A stretch of DNA of 64,000 bases. It comes from Pleionea mediterranea (lineage in GTDB: Bacteria; Pseudomonadota; Gammaproteobacteria; Enterobacterales; Kangiellaceae). The stretch's first letter is position 1; each line of letters opens with the position of its first letter. Below, one piece after another: positions 48,101 to 57,963 of this stretch. The position numbers and the translations under genes are program-made. Where the stretch lies: positions 1 to 64,000 of the forward strand of contig NZ_QGGU01000006.1 in the NCBI RefSeq assembly GCF_003148745.1. Reading direction: 5' to 3'. The notes under the pieces were generated by a model. It made no database searches. It was not told the DNA's origin and worked only from the letters and a program-made list of their open reading frames with translations.

Positions 48101-48442
48101 TTAGTGGGGAGAATAGTTACTAGTCATAACAGGAGGGAGAGCAATACCGATATAAATTAAAGTGTATTTTTTAGTTAAAATAAAACTATATGTATTTAAT
48201 TTCTTGCGGTATATGCTTTTTGAGTCTAACTTGATAGAAGGAATTTACTGTATCAATTTTTATTATTATCCATTTGGATGATTGTTTATAAAACACTCAA
48301 CTTATAGAGAATGCTATAACTTATAAAAATTTAGTTGAGAAATGATAGTGATGGTAATTACTACTTGGCTCACCTCGTTGCTGTGAGCCTTGATGTTATA
48401 TGTTCTAATTTACTAGAAACCCTATAAAATAGTTTATAAATT
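48101..48442. other. Intergenic region before the sulfotransferase gene
   Basis: AT-rich stretch without a reading frame. It contains copy 2 of the duplicated non-coding element (48194 to 48259) and a perfect 7-bp hairpin GGCTCAC / GTGAGCC at 48367 to 48389. No promoter could be assigned. Confidence 0.6.
48194..48259 (+). repeat. Duplicated non-coding element, copy 2
   Basis: TTTAATTTCTTGCGG, TTTTTGAGTCTAACTTG and AAGGAATTTA correspond in order and spacing to the copy at 45180. This copy lies about 185 bases before the sulfotransferase start. Confidence 0.7.
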
Positions 48443-49267
48443 ATGCTTAATAAGTTTCACTTTATTTCGGGGCTGCCACGTTCTGGTTCGACATTACTCT
48501 CAGGATTGTTAAAGCAAAATAATCGTTTTTATGCGGCAATGTCCAGCCCGGTTGCATCTTTAATGAATGGATGTCTTGAACAAATGGGTGCGGGAGGAGA
48601 GTTTTTCACCTTTTTTGACGATAAAAAGCGTAAACATGTATGTCACTCGCTTTTTCAATCCTATTACTACGACAAAACCGATTATGATGTAATCTTTGAT
48701 ACCAATCGAATCTGGAATGCTCGCTTGCACCAGCTCTCAGAGTTATTCGAAAACTTTAAGATTATTTGTTGTGTTAGGAATCCTGCTTGGATAATGGATA
48801 GTTTTGAACGTATTTACCGAAAAAACCCCTTTGATTACAGTCGCATGTACAGTCCGCAATCTCGGCAGACGGTTTATTCGCGATGTGAAGCGCTAATCAA
48901 TGCTGCAGGTGTTGTTGGAAGTGCTTGGACTGCGCTAAAAGAAGCCTATTACGGCGAGCATTCTCATCGATTACTGTTACTGGACTACGACTTACTCACG
49001 CAGCATCCTGAAAAAACACTTCGATTGTTGTATGAGTTTATTGATGAATCTCCGGTCGATCACGATTTTGAAAATGTTGACTATCAGGAAGCCGACTTTG
49101 ATGAAAAGTTGGGAGTCAAAGGTTTGCATACGGTAAGACGAAAAGTTGAGTTTTCACCACGCCGAACCATTTTACCGCCGGATTTGTTTGCCAAATACAG
49201 TGAAATGGCATTTTGGAAAGATAGTACAGGGACTAATGCCAGTATTATTTCGCCGAAAGAATCTTAG
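48443..49267 (+). CDS. Sulfotransferase-family protein
   Basis: A 274-residue PAPS-dependent sulfotransferase-like protein. HFISGLPRSGSTLLSGLLKQ at residues 5 to 24 is the 5'-phosphosulfate loop, and FKIICCVRNPAWIMDSFERI near residue 110 is the 3'-phosphate motif with its Arg. The length is normal for this bacterial group. No signal peptide is present. It sits between the tail-collar genes and the giant DUF4347 gene, only 36 bases before the latter, so they may be cotranscribed. The acceptor is unknown; a nearby surface protein is a natural guess. A decayed second copy lies upstream. Confidence 0.85.
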   Translation: MLNKFHFISGLPRSGSTLLSGLLKQNNRFYAAMSSPVASLMNGCLEQMGAGGEFFTFFDDKKRKHVCHSLFQSYYYDKTDYDVIFDTNRIWNARLHQLSELFENFKIICCVRNPAWIMDSFERIYRKNPFDYSRMYSPQSRQTVYSRCEALINAAGVVGSAWTALKEAYYGEHSHRLLLLDYDLLTQHPEKTLRLLYEFIDESPVDHDFENVDYQEADFDEKLGVKGLHTVRRKVEFSPRRTILPPDLFAKYSEMAFWKDSTGTNASIISPKES

Positions 49268-49303
49268 ATTTTTATTGAATTAATTATAAATTAGGATGAA
49301 GTT

Positions 49304-52300
49304 ATGAATCGAGAAAGCGTTCATCAGATTGCCGTTGCTATGCTTCCTTTAAGCTTGGGCGTGAGTATGGGGTTATCTTCGTCGCCGACAGGATCTTATT
49401 ATGGTCGCTCATCCTCTGCATCACTTTATCGATCAGGTAATGTTGATGTTTTTCTTGATCGCCCTGTACAACCATTGGGTAATCGTCAATCAAAGAAGGC
49501 TAAAACGAATAAACAATTGTTGGCTTTAAAGGATTTGTCTGCAAGTAATTTAGATATTCCTGACAATATTAATTCTGATACACAAAAGAGAATGAATTTA
49601 AGCCATGTCGACGATGTAAAGTTAATTAAGCTTAACAAAAATGAGAGTACTAATTTAAATAGTCAGTCATTAACTTATCAGGAAATTGAGCTAAAAACAT
49701 TACACCCAACCAGAGAACTAGTGATTATTGATGCCTCAATCGAAGACAAGCATGTTTTTTATAATATGAGTCGCCCTGGTGTGGATGTGGTTGAAATTAA
49801 GTTTACTAAAAACAGCTTAAATCAACTATCCAACGCTCTTGCTAATTATCAAAATCTTGATGCATTGCACCTGGTGTCTCATGCAAAAAAAGGCGTTATT
49901 TATTTAGGAAAGCAAGCTATAACAGAAGATAAGTTGAAGCAAGATGTTCAAGCTTTAGCTTCTATTGACCACGCGCTAAAAGATAAAGGTGATGTTTTAA
50001 TTTATGGTTGTGATTTAGCGGCAAACTCATCCGGTGATCATTTATTAGAATTGATTGCAAATAAAGCAAATGTCGACGTTGCTGCTTCCAATAACAAAAC
50101 AGGAGCTAGCGATAAAAACGGCGACTGGGACTTGGAAATTGTTAAAGGGAATATTGAAACCGATAAACCTTTCAGCGATTTAGCGTTAAAAGATTTCACG
50201 TCAATTCTCCCGATTCCTGGGGAAATTCGATTTGAAATTAGCGCCGCCACTTCAGGTGCTTATGATGGAGCCGCGGGCACTGATGCAAGTTATACCAATG
50301 GGGGGTATACCATTGTTGCAGATGGTGCTGATGTTAGTACGTATATAACGAACGGCAGTAATTATGTTTATGCCGGATTCTTCAGTAGTCCTGAATCTTT
50401 ATTAACTTTAGACTTTTCAGGTGGTGAGACCTTTGATGCTTCGTCCATTTACATTAAAAATGGCAATGTAAACGGCGCAGACTTCACAATTACATCCGAT
50501 GTTGGGGATTCCGTTACCTCATCATCTTTAGCAACTTACAGCGGAGAGACGGTTGATTTAACCGGATTCGATGGCATCACAAAACTCTACATTACGCCAA
50601 GTACGCCGACTTTTTGGGGTGTTGATAACCTGAATATGAGTTTTAATACCAACACCACTCCTGCCATCAGTATCGATAATTCTACACTGGCATTTACCGA
50701 AGGCGATGGTGTAACTCAAATTGATAGTGCTGCAACTTTAAGCGATGCTGACGGTGATGCCGACTGGAATGGTGGAACACTGGTTGCGCAAATAACAGCA
50801 AATAACGAAGCGGCCGATCAACTTTCAATCCCGGATAATGTTGTTGGTTTGATCAATACATCAGGAACGAATTTATTAAACGGTGGAACCGTCATAGGAA
50901 CACTGAGCGCCAGTGAAGGAACCGTGACCAATGGTACGGCGTTAACCATTACGTTTGATTCCGATGCAACCAACGCATTGGTGCAACAAACCTTACGCGC
51001 GATTCATTACAACAATACATCAAGCACACCGGGAACTTCTGATCGTACCGTTACTTTTACAGCGACGGACACCAATACCGATAGCGCCAACGATACAAGG
51101 ACAATTTCGGTTGATGATACGCCCGACAGTGACGGCTCATTAACGGCTGCCGGTGGTGTAACTGAACCCGTAGGTTTAGATACAACGGTCGATACGGTCG
51201 GCGAAGCGGTTGATATTTTCGATTTTACGTTAAGTGATGGTGGAACATCTGACGGATTGGCCATGACAGTCAGTGAGGTGGTCGTTAATGTGAGTGGAAC
51301 AACAACCGACACGCAACGCGACAATATCACCTGGCGACTGAATGGAAATGATGTGTCGAATGTGACGGGAGTTTATAACGCCGGAGCCGACACCATTACC
51401 TTTTCTGGATTGAGTATTTCCATTGCTGATGGTGGCAGTGAAACGTATACCATCAATGCTTATTATAACGACAACACCAATGTTACTGAAGACAATACGT
51501 TTATTCTAAGTGTGGATGGCGATACCGACTTAACAGTGGGTGGTGCTGGTACACAAATGGGAAGTACGTCTGCCATAACTAATGGTAGTGGCGGAACACT
51601 CGATGTTACTGCATCTGCATTAGCGTTTACAACACAACCGGCAGGATCGGTATCAGGCGGTGCATTAACCACACAGCCAGTGGTGACGGCACAAGATGCG
51701 TTTGGTAATACGGATGTTGACTTTACTGAAACGATTGCATTAACTGAGTCCAGCGCCGGTACACTAACAAACGCAACACAGAGTGCTGTTTCGGGAGTTG
51801 CCACGTTTACCAATGTGACCTACACCGCAACCGCAGACCAACAAAGTTTTATCTTAACCGCAAATGATCAAGACGGTGTGGGATCTGATTTATCAACAAC
51901 TGACGCTAATTCAGTTACTTCCGATGTGGTGGCTACCTTACTGCTGTTTGATACACAGCCAGCTCCTTTATCTGTTAACAGCGGTATTGCAACTAACTTT
52001 ACAACGGTGCCGGTTGTTTCTGCACGAGATGCTATCGGGGTAGTTGATACTGGCTACAGCACCGACATTACGTTAGTCGAGGTGAATGGAGCGGGTTCGG
52101 CAACCATGAGTGGAACGGGTGACACCGATGGTAATGGTGCGACGGTGTCCATTACGCCCAGTTCGGGAGTGTCCACATTCAGTAACATGCAGATCACTTA
52201 TACTGCCTCTGGTGGATCGTCGGAAAACTTTAACCTGCAGGCCAGCTCGGGTGGTCTGTCTACGGTCAACAGTAATCAGTTGACCGCACAGGTGCAAGAC

Positions 52301-55300
52301 AATGATGGTAGTTTGATAAGTGCTGCTGGAGTAATAGAGCCGGTTGGCCTGGCGACGACAGTGGATACTATCGGCGAAGCGGTGAATGTGTTCGACTTTA
52401 CTTTATCGGATGGAGGCACCGCAGATGGAATGGCTATGACGGTATCGCAGGTGGTAGTAAATGTTTCTGGCACCACGTCAGACGTTACCCGTAACAAGGT
52501 CAACTGGCAGCTAAACGGGCCGGATGTCAGTAATGTTACAGGAACCTATAACGCTGGAAGCGACACTATTACCTTCACCGGTTTGTCGATTTCTATCGCG
52601 GATGCTGCCAGTGAGATCTATACACTCAGTGGCTATTACAATGACAATACAGGGTTGACGGAAGATCAGACGTTTGTTTTTTCCGTTGATGGAGACTCGG
52701 ATCTAACTGTTGGCAGCTCCGGAACACAGATGGGGGTGACTTCAGCAGTGACTAATGGTACGGGATCTACCATTGATGTCACAGCTTCTATTTTAGCCTT
52801 TATCACACAGCCTGCAGGCTCAGTATCGGGTAATACATTAACGACACAACCAGCGGTTACCGCACAAGATGCGTTTGGTAATACCGATACCGACTTTACC
52901 GAAACCATTACAGTAACCGAAGCCAGCTCGGGCTCTTTATCCAATGGCAGCGTTTCTGCCTCTTCGGGTGTGGCGACCTTTACGAATGTGATATACACCG
53001 CGACTGCGGATCAGCAAAGTTTTACCCTGACCGCGAACGACCAGGACGGTGTGGGTTCCAACTTATCAACGGTCGATTCAAATGCCGTAACGTCGGATGT
53101 AGTCGCAACAACACTGGTTTACCAAACGCAACCCGCGCCTTTAAGTGTTAATAGTGGCGAAGCAACAAATTTCACAACTGTACCAGTAGTGTCTGCACAA
53201 GATGCTAATGGTGTTGTTGATACCGGGTACAGTACCGACATTTCGTTGGCCGAAGTTAACGGTGCCGGAACCGCAACCATGAGTGGCACAGGCGATACCG
53301 ATGGTAATGGCGCAACCGTTTCGATTACACCAAGCTCCGGTGTTTCAACTTTTACTGGATTACAAATTACTTATACCGCCAGTGGTGGCTCCAATGAAAA
53401 CTTTAATCTGCAAGCTAGTTCCGGTGGGTTGACCTCCGTCAACAGCAATCAGATAACGGGTGTGGTTAATACTGCGCCTTCCATTACTAGTACAGCCATT
53501 ACGACTGCAACGGAAGACTCTGGCTACAGTTATACATTAACAGCAACCGATGCCGACAGTGATCCGCTCACTTTTAGTGCGCCAACGTTACCGAGCTGGT
53601 TAAGTTTTAACGCGGGCACTGGCGCATTAACCGGAACGCCAACGAATGATGAAGTGGGTAATCATAATGTGACGCTTCGTGTAAACGATGGCACCGTCGA
53701 TGTTGATCAAAGCTTCACCATTACCGTGAGCAATATTAATGATGCTCCGGTGGTGACGAGCACGGCAATCACGGCTACAACAGAAGACGCTGCTTACAGT
53801 TACACCTTCACGGTAACGGATGACGATAGTGGCGATACCTTAACGTTAAGTGCGCCAACGTTACCGAGCTGGTTAAGCTTTAACGCGGGCACTGGCGCAT
53901 TAACCGGAACGCCAACGAATGATGAAGTGGGCAATCATAATGTGACGCTTCGTGTAAACGATGGCACCGTCGATGTTGATCAAAGCTTCACCATTACCGT
54001 GAGTAATATTAATGATGCTCCGGTGGTGACGAGCACGGCAATCACCGCTGCAACAGAAGACGCTGCTTACAGTTACACCTTCACGGCAACGGATGACGAT
54101 AGTGGCGATACCTTAACGTTAAGTGCGCCAACGTTACCGAGCTGGTTAAGCTTTAACGCGGGTACTGGCGTATTAACCGGAACGCCAACGAACGATGAAG
54201 TGGGCAATCATAATGTGACGCTTCGTGTAAACGATGGCACCGTCGATGTTGATCAAAGTTTCACCATTACCGTTAATGGAGTAAACGATTTGCCAACAGG
54301 TGAAGTAATAATTAACGGTACACCAGTACGAAACGAAACATTAACCGCTGAAACATCATCCATTGTTGATGAAGATGGTTTAGGAGCCTTTTCATATCAG
54401 TGGCAACGTTCGAGTTCGAATATTTCTGGCGCAACCGGGTCAAGTTATTTACTGGGTGACGATGATGTTGGCCAGACCATCCGTGTGGTTGTGAGTTATA
54501 CCGATGGTGGTGGTACAGAGGAAACCTTAATCAGTGATGCAACAGAGAGCATAGCTGATCTGGATTCCGATGGAGATGGTATTCCTGATCTTGTAGAAGG
54601 GACAGGCGATACTGATGGCGATGGTATTCCTGATTACTTGGATGAAGACAGTGACGGAGATGGTATTCCTGATAGTGAAGAAGGGACTAGTGACTCTGAT
54701 GGTGATGCCATACCTGATTACTTGGATTCCAGTCCGGATGAAGACGGCGATGGTATACCCGATGTGATGGATGGTAATGCCAATATAGATACTGATGGTG
54801 ATGGTGAAGCCGATGTCTTTGATACGGACAGCGACAATGATGGTATTCCCGATTTTAACGAATCCAATGCTAGCGGTTTGGATACTGACGGTGACGGCAT
54901 AGATGATGCCTTTGATGTGGATCAAACAGGAGGCACTGATTCAAATGGTGATGGTATTGATGATGCCGCTCTGGTGGATACTGACAGTGACGGTATTGCC
55001 GATGCGTATGATCGGGATTCCGACAATGACTTGGTTCCCGATGCATTAGAAAACGAGTTGGGATTAGCTTTAAGGCAAAATGTTGATCTTTCCCGTTTGT
55101 TAATGGAGATGACATCCGACTTTGATGGTGATGGCGTAGAGGATTATCGTGATAATGACTCCGACCAAGATGGTATTACCGATCGCGCTGAATCGTTGGT
55201 AAGTGATACTGACAGTGACGGTGATCAAATTGTCGATGCTTTCGATGTTGATATAACCAGCGGTACTGATGCAAACCTTGATGGCATTGACGACAACGTG

Positions 55301-56923
55301 AGTTTACAGAATTCCGACAACGATCAATCGCCTGATATGTTTGACCTCGATTCAGATAATGATGGCCTGTCAGACGTTACCGAAGCTGGGTTTAATGATA
55401 CGGATCAAAACGCCTTATTAGACGAAGCTGATGTAGCCACCGATACTCCACAATCAACTGATAACGATGGTATCCCTGACTATCTGGATCGTGACAGTGA
55501 CGACGATGGCACTTTCGATATTTTATCCGGCGGTGGCGCATCGCTCGATATCGATGGCGATGGTCAAATTGATAATGCGACCGACACCGACGGCGATGGC
55601 TTGGTTGATTCAGTGGATGAAGAACAGAATCAATTTGGTAACGCACCTGATCGCGATGGCGATGGTATAGCCAGCAGTACCGATCGTGATGATGACGGTG
55701 ACGGTATTGCCGATGTTGTCGAAGGTACTCTTGATAATGATCAAGACGGTTTAATCAACGCAAATGATCGTGATAGCGATGGTGATGGATTAACAGACCA
55801 GTTCGAGGCGAATCGTCCTGCACCGCTTGGTCAAGATGCTGATAGTGATGGTATAGACGATCGTTACGACGTTGATTTTGCGGGCGGTAACGATGCCAAT
55901 GGAGATGGTATAAGTGATGCTTTTTCCGTGGTTGATACCGACGGCGATGGTCAGCCCGATTATCTTGATACTGACAGTGATAACGATGGCATCAGTGATT
56001 TGCGTGAACAAATTAATGTGGTGTTATCGGGTCAGGATACCGATGGCGATGGTCTCGATGATGCAATTGATGTTGATCAAACTAGCGGTGTAGATGCCAA
56101 CGGAGATGGTATGGATGACAGTGTGTTTAACAACGACGATATTGATGGCGACGGTGTGTTAGCGTTCCGTGATCTCGACACCGACGGTGATGGTATTTTA
56201 GATGCTAATGAAGACGGCGACTTTAATAATGATGGCATTGATGATCGTATTCAGGCTGAAATTAAAGTAGAGCCAACGTCTAGCAGTGGTAGTTCTAGTT
56301 TCATCCTACTATTCATGTTAATGATGTTGGCAACATTAAGGAATTCAGTGAAAGCGCGATTAATTTTGGCGTTAATCGCAACGAGTCTATTTTCGTTTAA
56401 GCTTAATGCCTCCGAAAACAATGCATGTATTTCCGGAAAAGAATCAAAAAATATGTGCTGGTATATAGGGATGGGAATTGGCGCATCGAAATTCAATCCG
56501 TTAACTGAAAATACTAACTGGCAAATAACAGACGATTCATCTACTGCGTCAAAATTAACCTTGGGTCTCGATCTGGGACACGACTGGTTCAGCGAATTGA
56601 ATTATTCAAGACTCGGAAATGCCAAGTTAGAAAGTGTAAACCCATCATTACAAAATACCGGTAATATTCGATACGACATGTCATCTCTGGCCGTTGGCTA
56701 TCGCTTACGCGTTAAACAATACGGTTCATTAAATATAAAGGCAGGTTGGGCCGGTATGCATGCAACCTCTAATTTCATCCCCACAGAAAACGACAATTTT
56801 TTTATGTGGGGTATTGGAGGGCGCTGGCCTGTCGGCGAGTATGGTCAAGCTTTTCAAGTAGAATATGAACGATTTAAGGATGATATTTCTGTAATGTCTT
56901 TAAGTTTTGTTAAGTATTTTTAA
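49304..56923 (+). CDS. Giant DUF4347 surface protein with calcium-type repeats and a C-terminal barrel
   Basis: A 2539-residue protein. Residues about 137 to 300 are a DUF4347 domain (ELVIIDASIEDKHVFYN, LHLVSHAKKG, LIYGCDLAANSSGDHLLELIA). A stretch of Ig/cadherin-like modules follows: two 392-residue repeats (about 606 to 1388), three 91-residue He-PIG-like repeats (about 1389 to 1663) and one further Ig-like unit. Residues 1752 to about 2313 are thrombospondin-3-type Asp-rich repeats (DSDGDGIPD), expected to bind calcium. At about 2326 to 2353 comes a Ser/Gly-rich, hydrophobic, basic segment like a C-terminal sorting signal, then a signal-peptide-like stretch and an outer-membrane barrel to the end (FVKYF). 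An AGGA ribosome site precedes the ATG. Probably a surface adhesin or scaffold. Confidence 0.9.
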   Translation: MNRESVHQIAVAMLPLSLGVSMGLSSSPTGSYYGRSSSASLYRSGNVDVFLDRPVQPLGNRQSKKAKTNKQLLALKDLSASNLDIPDNINSDTQKRMNLSHVDDVKLIKLNKNESTNLNSQSLTYQEIELKTLHPTRELVIIDASIEDKHVFYNMSRPGVDVVEIKFTKNSLNQLSNALANYQNLDALHLVSHAKKGVIYLGKQAITEDKLKQDVQALASIDHALKDKGDVLIYGCDLAANSSGDHLLELIANKANVDVAASNNKTGASDKNGDWDLEIVKGNIETDKPFSDLALKDFTSILPIPGEIRFEISAATSGAYDGAAGTDASYTNGGYTIVADGADVSTYITNGSNYVYAGFFSSPESLLTLDFSGGETFDASSIYIKNGNVNGADFTITSDVGDSVTSSSLATYSGETVDLTGFDGITKLYITPSTPTFWGVDNLNMSFNTNTTPAISIDNSTLAFTEGDGVTQIDSAATLSDADGDADWNGGTLVAQITANNEAADQLSIPDNVVGLINTSGTNLLNGGTVIGTLSASEGTVTNGTALTITFDSDATNALVQQTLRAIHYNNTSSTPGTSDRTVTFTATDTNTDSANDTRTISVDDTPDSDGSLTAAGGVTEPVGLDTTVDTVGEAVDIFDFTLSDGGTSDGLAMTVSEVVVNVSGTTTDTQRDNITWRLNGNDVSNVTGVYNAGADTITFSGLSISIADGGSETYTINAYYNDNTNVTEDNTFILSVDGDTDLTVGGAGTQMGSTSAITNGSGGTLDVTASALAFTTQPAGSVSGGALTTQPVVTAQDAFGNTDVDFTETIALTESSAGTLTNATQSAVSGVATFTNVTYTATADQQSFILTANDQDGVGSDLSTTDANSVTSDVVATLLLFDTQPAPLSVNSGIATNFTTVPVVSARDAIGVVDTGYSTDITLVEVNGAGSATMSGTGDTDGNGATVSITPSSGVSTFSNMQITYTASGGSSENFNLQASSGGLSTVNSNQLTAQVQDNDGSLISAAGVIEPVGLATTVDTIGEAVNVFDFTLSDGGTADGMAMTVSQVVVNVSGTTSDVTRNKVNWQLNGPDVSNVTGTYNAGSDTITFTGLSISIADAASEIYTLSGYYNDNTGLTEDQTFVFSVDGDSDLTVGSSGTQMGVTSAVTNGTGSTIDVTASILAFITQPAGSVSGNTLTTQPAVTAQDAFGNTDTDFTETITVTEASSGSLSNGSVSASSGVATFTNVIYTATADQQSFTLTANDQDGVGSNLSTVDSNAVTSDVVATTLVYQTQPAPLSVNSGEATNFTTVPVVSAQDANGVVDTGYSTDISLAEVNGAGTATMSGTGDTDGNGATVSITPSSGVSTFTGLQITYTASGGSNENFNLQASSGGLTSVNSNQITGVVNTAPSITSTAITTATEDSGYSYTLTATDADSDPLTFSAPTLPSWLSFNAGTGALTGTPTNDEVGNHNVTLRVNDGTVDVDQSFTITVSNINDAPVVTSTAITATTEDAAYSYTFTVTDDDSGDTLTLSAPTLPSWLSFNAGTGALTGTPTNDEVGNHNVTLRVNDGTVDVDQSFTITVSNINDAPVVTSTAITAATEDAAYSYTFTATDDDSGDTLTLSAPTLPSWLSFNAGTGVLTGTPTNDEVGNHNVTLRVNDGTVDVDQSFTITVNGVNDLPTGEVIINGTPVRNETLTAETSSIVDEDGLGAFSYQWQRSSSNISGATGSSYLLGDDDVGQTIRVVVSYTDGGGTEETLISDATESIADLDSDGDGIPDLVEGTGDTDGDGIPDYLDEDSDGDGIPDSEEGTSDSDGDAIPDYLDSSPDEDGDGIPDVMDGNANIDTDGDGEADVFDTDSDNDGIPDFNESNASGLDTDGDGIDDAFDVDQTGGTDSNGDGIDDAALVDTDSDGIADAYDRDSDNDLVPDALENELGLALRQNVDLSRLLMEMTSDFDGDGVEDYRDNDSDQDGITDRAESLVSDTDSDGDQIVDAFDVDITSGTDANLDGIDDNVSLQNSDNDQSPDMFDLDSDNDGLSDVTEAGFNDTDQNALLDEADVATDTPQSTDNDGIPDYLDRDSDDDGTFDILSGGGASLDIDGDGQIDNATDTDGDGLVDSVDEEQNQFGNAPDRDGDGIASSTDRDDDGDGIADVVEGTLDNDQDGLINANDRDSDGDGLTDQFEANRPAPLGQDADSDGIDDRYDVDFAGGNDANGDGISDAFSVVDTDGDGQPDYLDTDSDNDGISDLREQINVVLSGQDTDGDGLDDAIDVDQTSGVDANGDGMDDSVFNNDDIDGDGVLAFRDLDTDGDGILDANEDGDFNNDGIDDRIQAEIKVEPTSSSGSSSFILLFMLMMLATLRNSVKARLILALIATSLFSFKLNASENNACISGKESKNMCWYIGMGIGASKFNPLTENTNWQITDDSSTASKLTLGLDLGHDWFSELNYSRLGNAKLESVNPSLQNTGNIRYDMSSLAVGYRLRVKQYGSLNIKAGWAGMHATSNFIPTENDNFFMWGIGGRWPVGEYGQAFQVEYERFKDDISVMSLSFVKYF
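51125..53470 (+). repeat. Two tandem copies of a 392-residue module
   Basis: The coding block starting DGSLTAAGGVTEPVGL recurs at 52303 as DGSLISAAGVIEPVGL, a period of about 1176 bases. Both copies carry DGDTDLTVG-type, QPAGSVSG, TAQDAFGNTD and QPAPLSVNSG boxes. Codon choice differs widely between copies while protein similarity stays high, so the duplication is old. Confidence 0.85.
53476..54293 (+). repeat. Three 273-bp tandem repeats
   Basis: ACGTTACCGAGCTGGTTAAG begins copies at 53585, 53858 and 54131, exactly 273 bases apart. The copies are almost identical over about 200 bases, in contrast to the old 1.2-kb repeats beside them. Such arrays change copy number by recombination. Confidence 0.92.
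56348..56923 (+). CDS. Alternative internal start: outer-membrane barrel protein
   Basis: Inside the giant frame, a GTG at 56348 follows AAGGA by five bases. It would give a 191-residue protein with a textbook signal peptide (MKARLILALIATSLFSFKL, then NASE) and a barrel ending in FVKYF (YIGMGIGASKF, LGLDLGHDWFSELNYS, VGYRLRVKQYGS). This suggests that a separate barrel gene has become joined in frame to the DUF4347 gene. Whether both products are made is unknown. Confidence 0.45.
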   Translation: MKARLILALIATSLFSFKLNASENNACISGKESKNMCWYIGMGIGASKFNPLTENTNWQITDDSSTASKLTLGLDLGHDWFSELNYSRLGNAKLESVNPSLQNTGNIRYDMSSLAVGYRLRVKQYGSLNIKAGWAGMHATSNFIPTENDNFFMWGIGGRWPVGEYGQAFQVEYERFKDDISVMSLSFVKYF

Positions 56924-57073
56924 GTTGAGACAGTTTTGGCATATATAGTTATTTTTAAATTATTCTATGTAAGCTAAGACTGAGGAGTTATTACCTAGTT
57001 GGTCGTTAGAATTGCTTATTCGACCATTTGTTTCATAATTAAATGACTCCACCAACCAAAAGAGGGAACGATT

Positions 57074-57862
57074 ATGGGACAACGTACAGAATACAAGCCT
57101 GGCACCTTTTGCTGGCCAGAACTTGCGACAACAGATGCCAATGCCGCTAAAAAGTTTTATGGTGATCTTATGGGATGGCAGGCGATTGATATGCCAACTG
57201 AACAGGGCAGTTACACATTTTGGCAGTTAGATGAAAAGACGGTTGGAGCAATGTATCCGTTGACGGCTGAGCAACGTGAACGCAGCATACCACCGCACTG
57301 GATTTGTTACGTTTCTGTGACGGACCTTGATGTATCGCTTAAGAAATTAACGTCATTAGGTGGCTCAGTATCGCTTGGCCCACACGAGGTTGGTGAGGCT
57401 GGTCGAATGGCGTTTGTGCAAGACCCACAGGGTGCAAACTTCGCATTATGGCAACCGTTAAACAACGCAGGCGCCGAGATAGTTAATGAGCCGGGCACTT
57501 TATGCTGGAATGAACTGGCCACAACCGATGCTGCAGCGGCGGAAAAATTTTACAGTGAGTTATTCGGCTGGACTGCACAAACGGAAGACATGTCGATGGG
57601 GCCCTATACGGTTTTTTCTAACGGTGAACAAGCTGCTGGCGGTGTCATGCAAATGAATGAAGAGTGGGGTGATATACCGCCGCACTGGATGACCTATTTT
57701 TCAGTGGCCGATACCGATGCTGAGTGTGAAAAAATTAAGTCTCTCGGAGGATCGGTTTGTGTTGAACCTTTTTATGTACCCGAAGTTGGCAAGCTGGCGG
57801 TTATTAATGATCCTCAAGGTGCAACATTTTCAATTATCAAATTAGATGCGCCCGATCCATAA
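57074..57862 (+). CDS. Two-domain VOC (glyoxalase/dioxygenase-like) protein
   Basis: A 262-residue protein with two homologous VOC domains: FCWPELATTDANAAKKFYGDLMGWQ (from residue 11) and LCWNELATTDAAAAEKFYSELFGWT (from about residue 140). Each ends in a DPQGA block (VQDPQGANFALWQP; INDPQGATFSIIKL). Tandem VOC proteins of this type include bleomycin-resistance-like and hydroxylase-like proteins; the substrate cannot be told. An AGAGGGA site precedes the ATG. Monocistronic, with a palindromic terminator candidate behind. Confidence 0.9.
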   Translation: MGQRTEYKPGTFCWPELATTDANAAKKFYGDLMGWQAIDMPTEQGSYTFWQLDEKTVGAMYPLTAEQRERSIPPHWICYVSVTDLDVSLKKLTSLGGSVSLGPHEVGEAGRMAFVQDPQGANFALWQPLNNAGAEIVNEPGTLCWNELATTDAAAAEKFYSELFGWTAQTEDMSMGPYTVFSNGEQAAGGVMQMNEEWGDIPPHWMTYFSVADTDAECEKIKSLGGSVCVEPFYVPEVGKLAVINDPQGATFSIIKLDAPDP

Positions 57863-57890
57863 GCTGGGTGATTTAAATTAATTTCTAACA

Positions 57891-57929
57891 TGAGCATACG
57901 AGGAGAATTAAGTTTCACTCGTATGCTCA
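57891..57929. terminator. Bidirectional terminator candidate
   Basis: TGAGCATACGAG and CTCGTATGCTCA are perfect 12-bp arms around 15 bases, centred between two convergent genes. T-runs are weak. Confidence 0.6.
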
Positions 57930-57963
57930 GCTAAATAGGTTTGGTTAAACTAAATACACATCT

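Noticed and set aside
54557-56240. Asp-rich periodic DNA as a CRISPR array or satellite
   Set aside because: Periodicity follows DSDGDGIPD codons of an open reading frame, and there are no uniform spacers.
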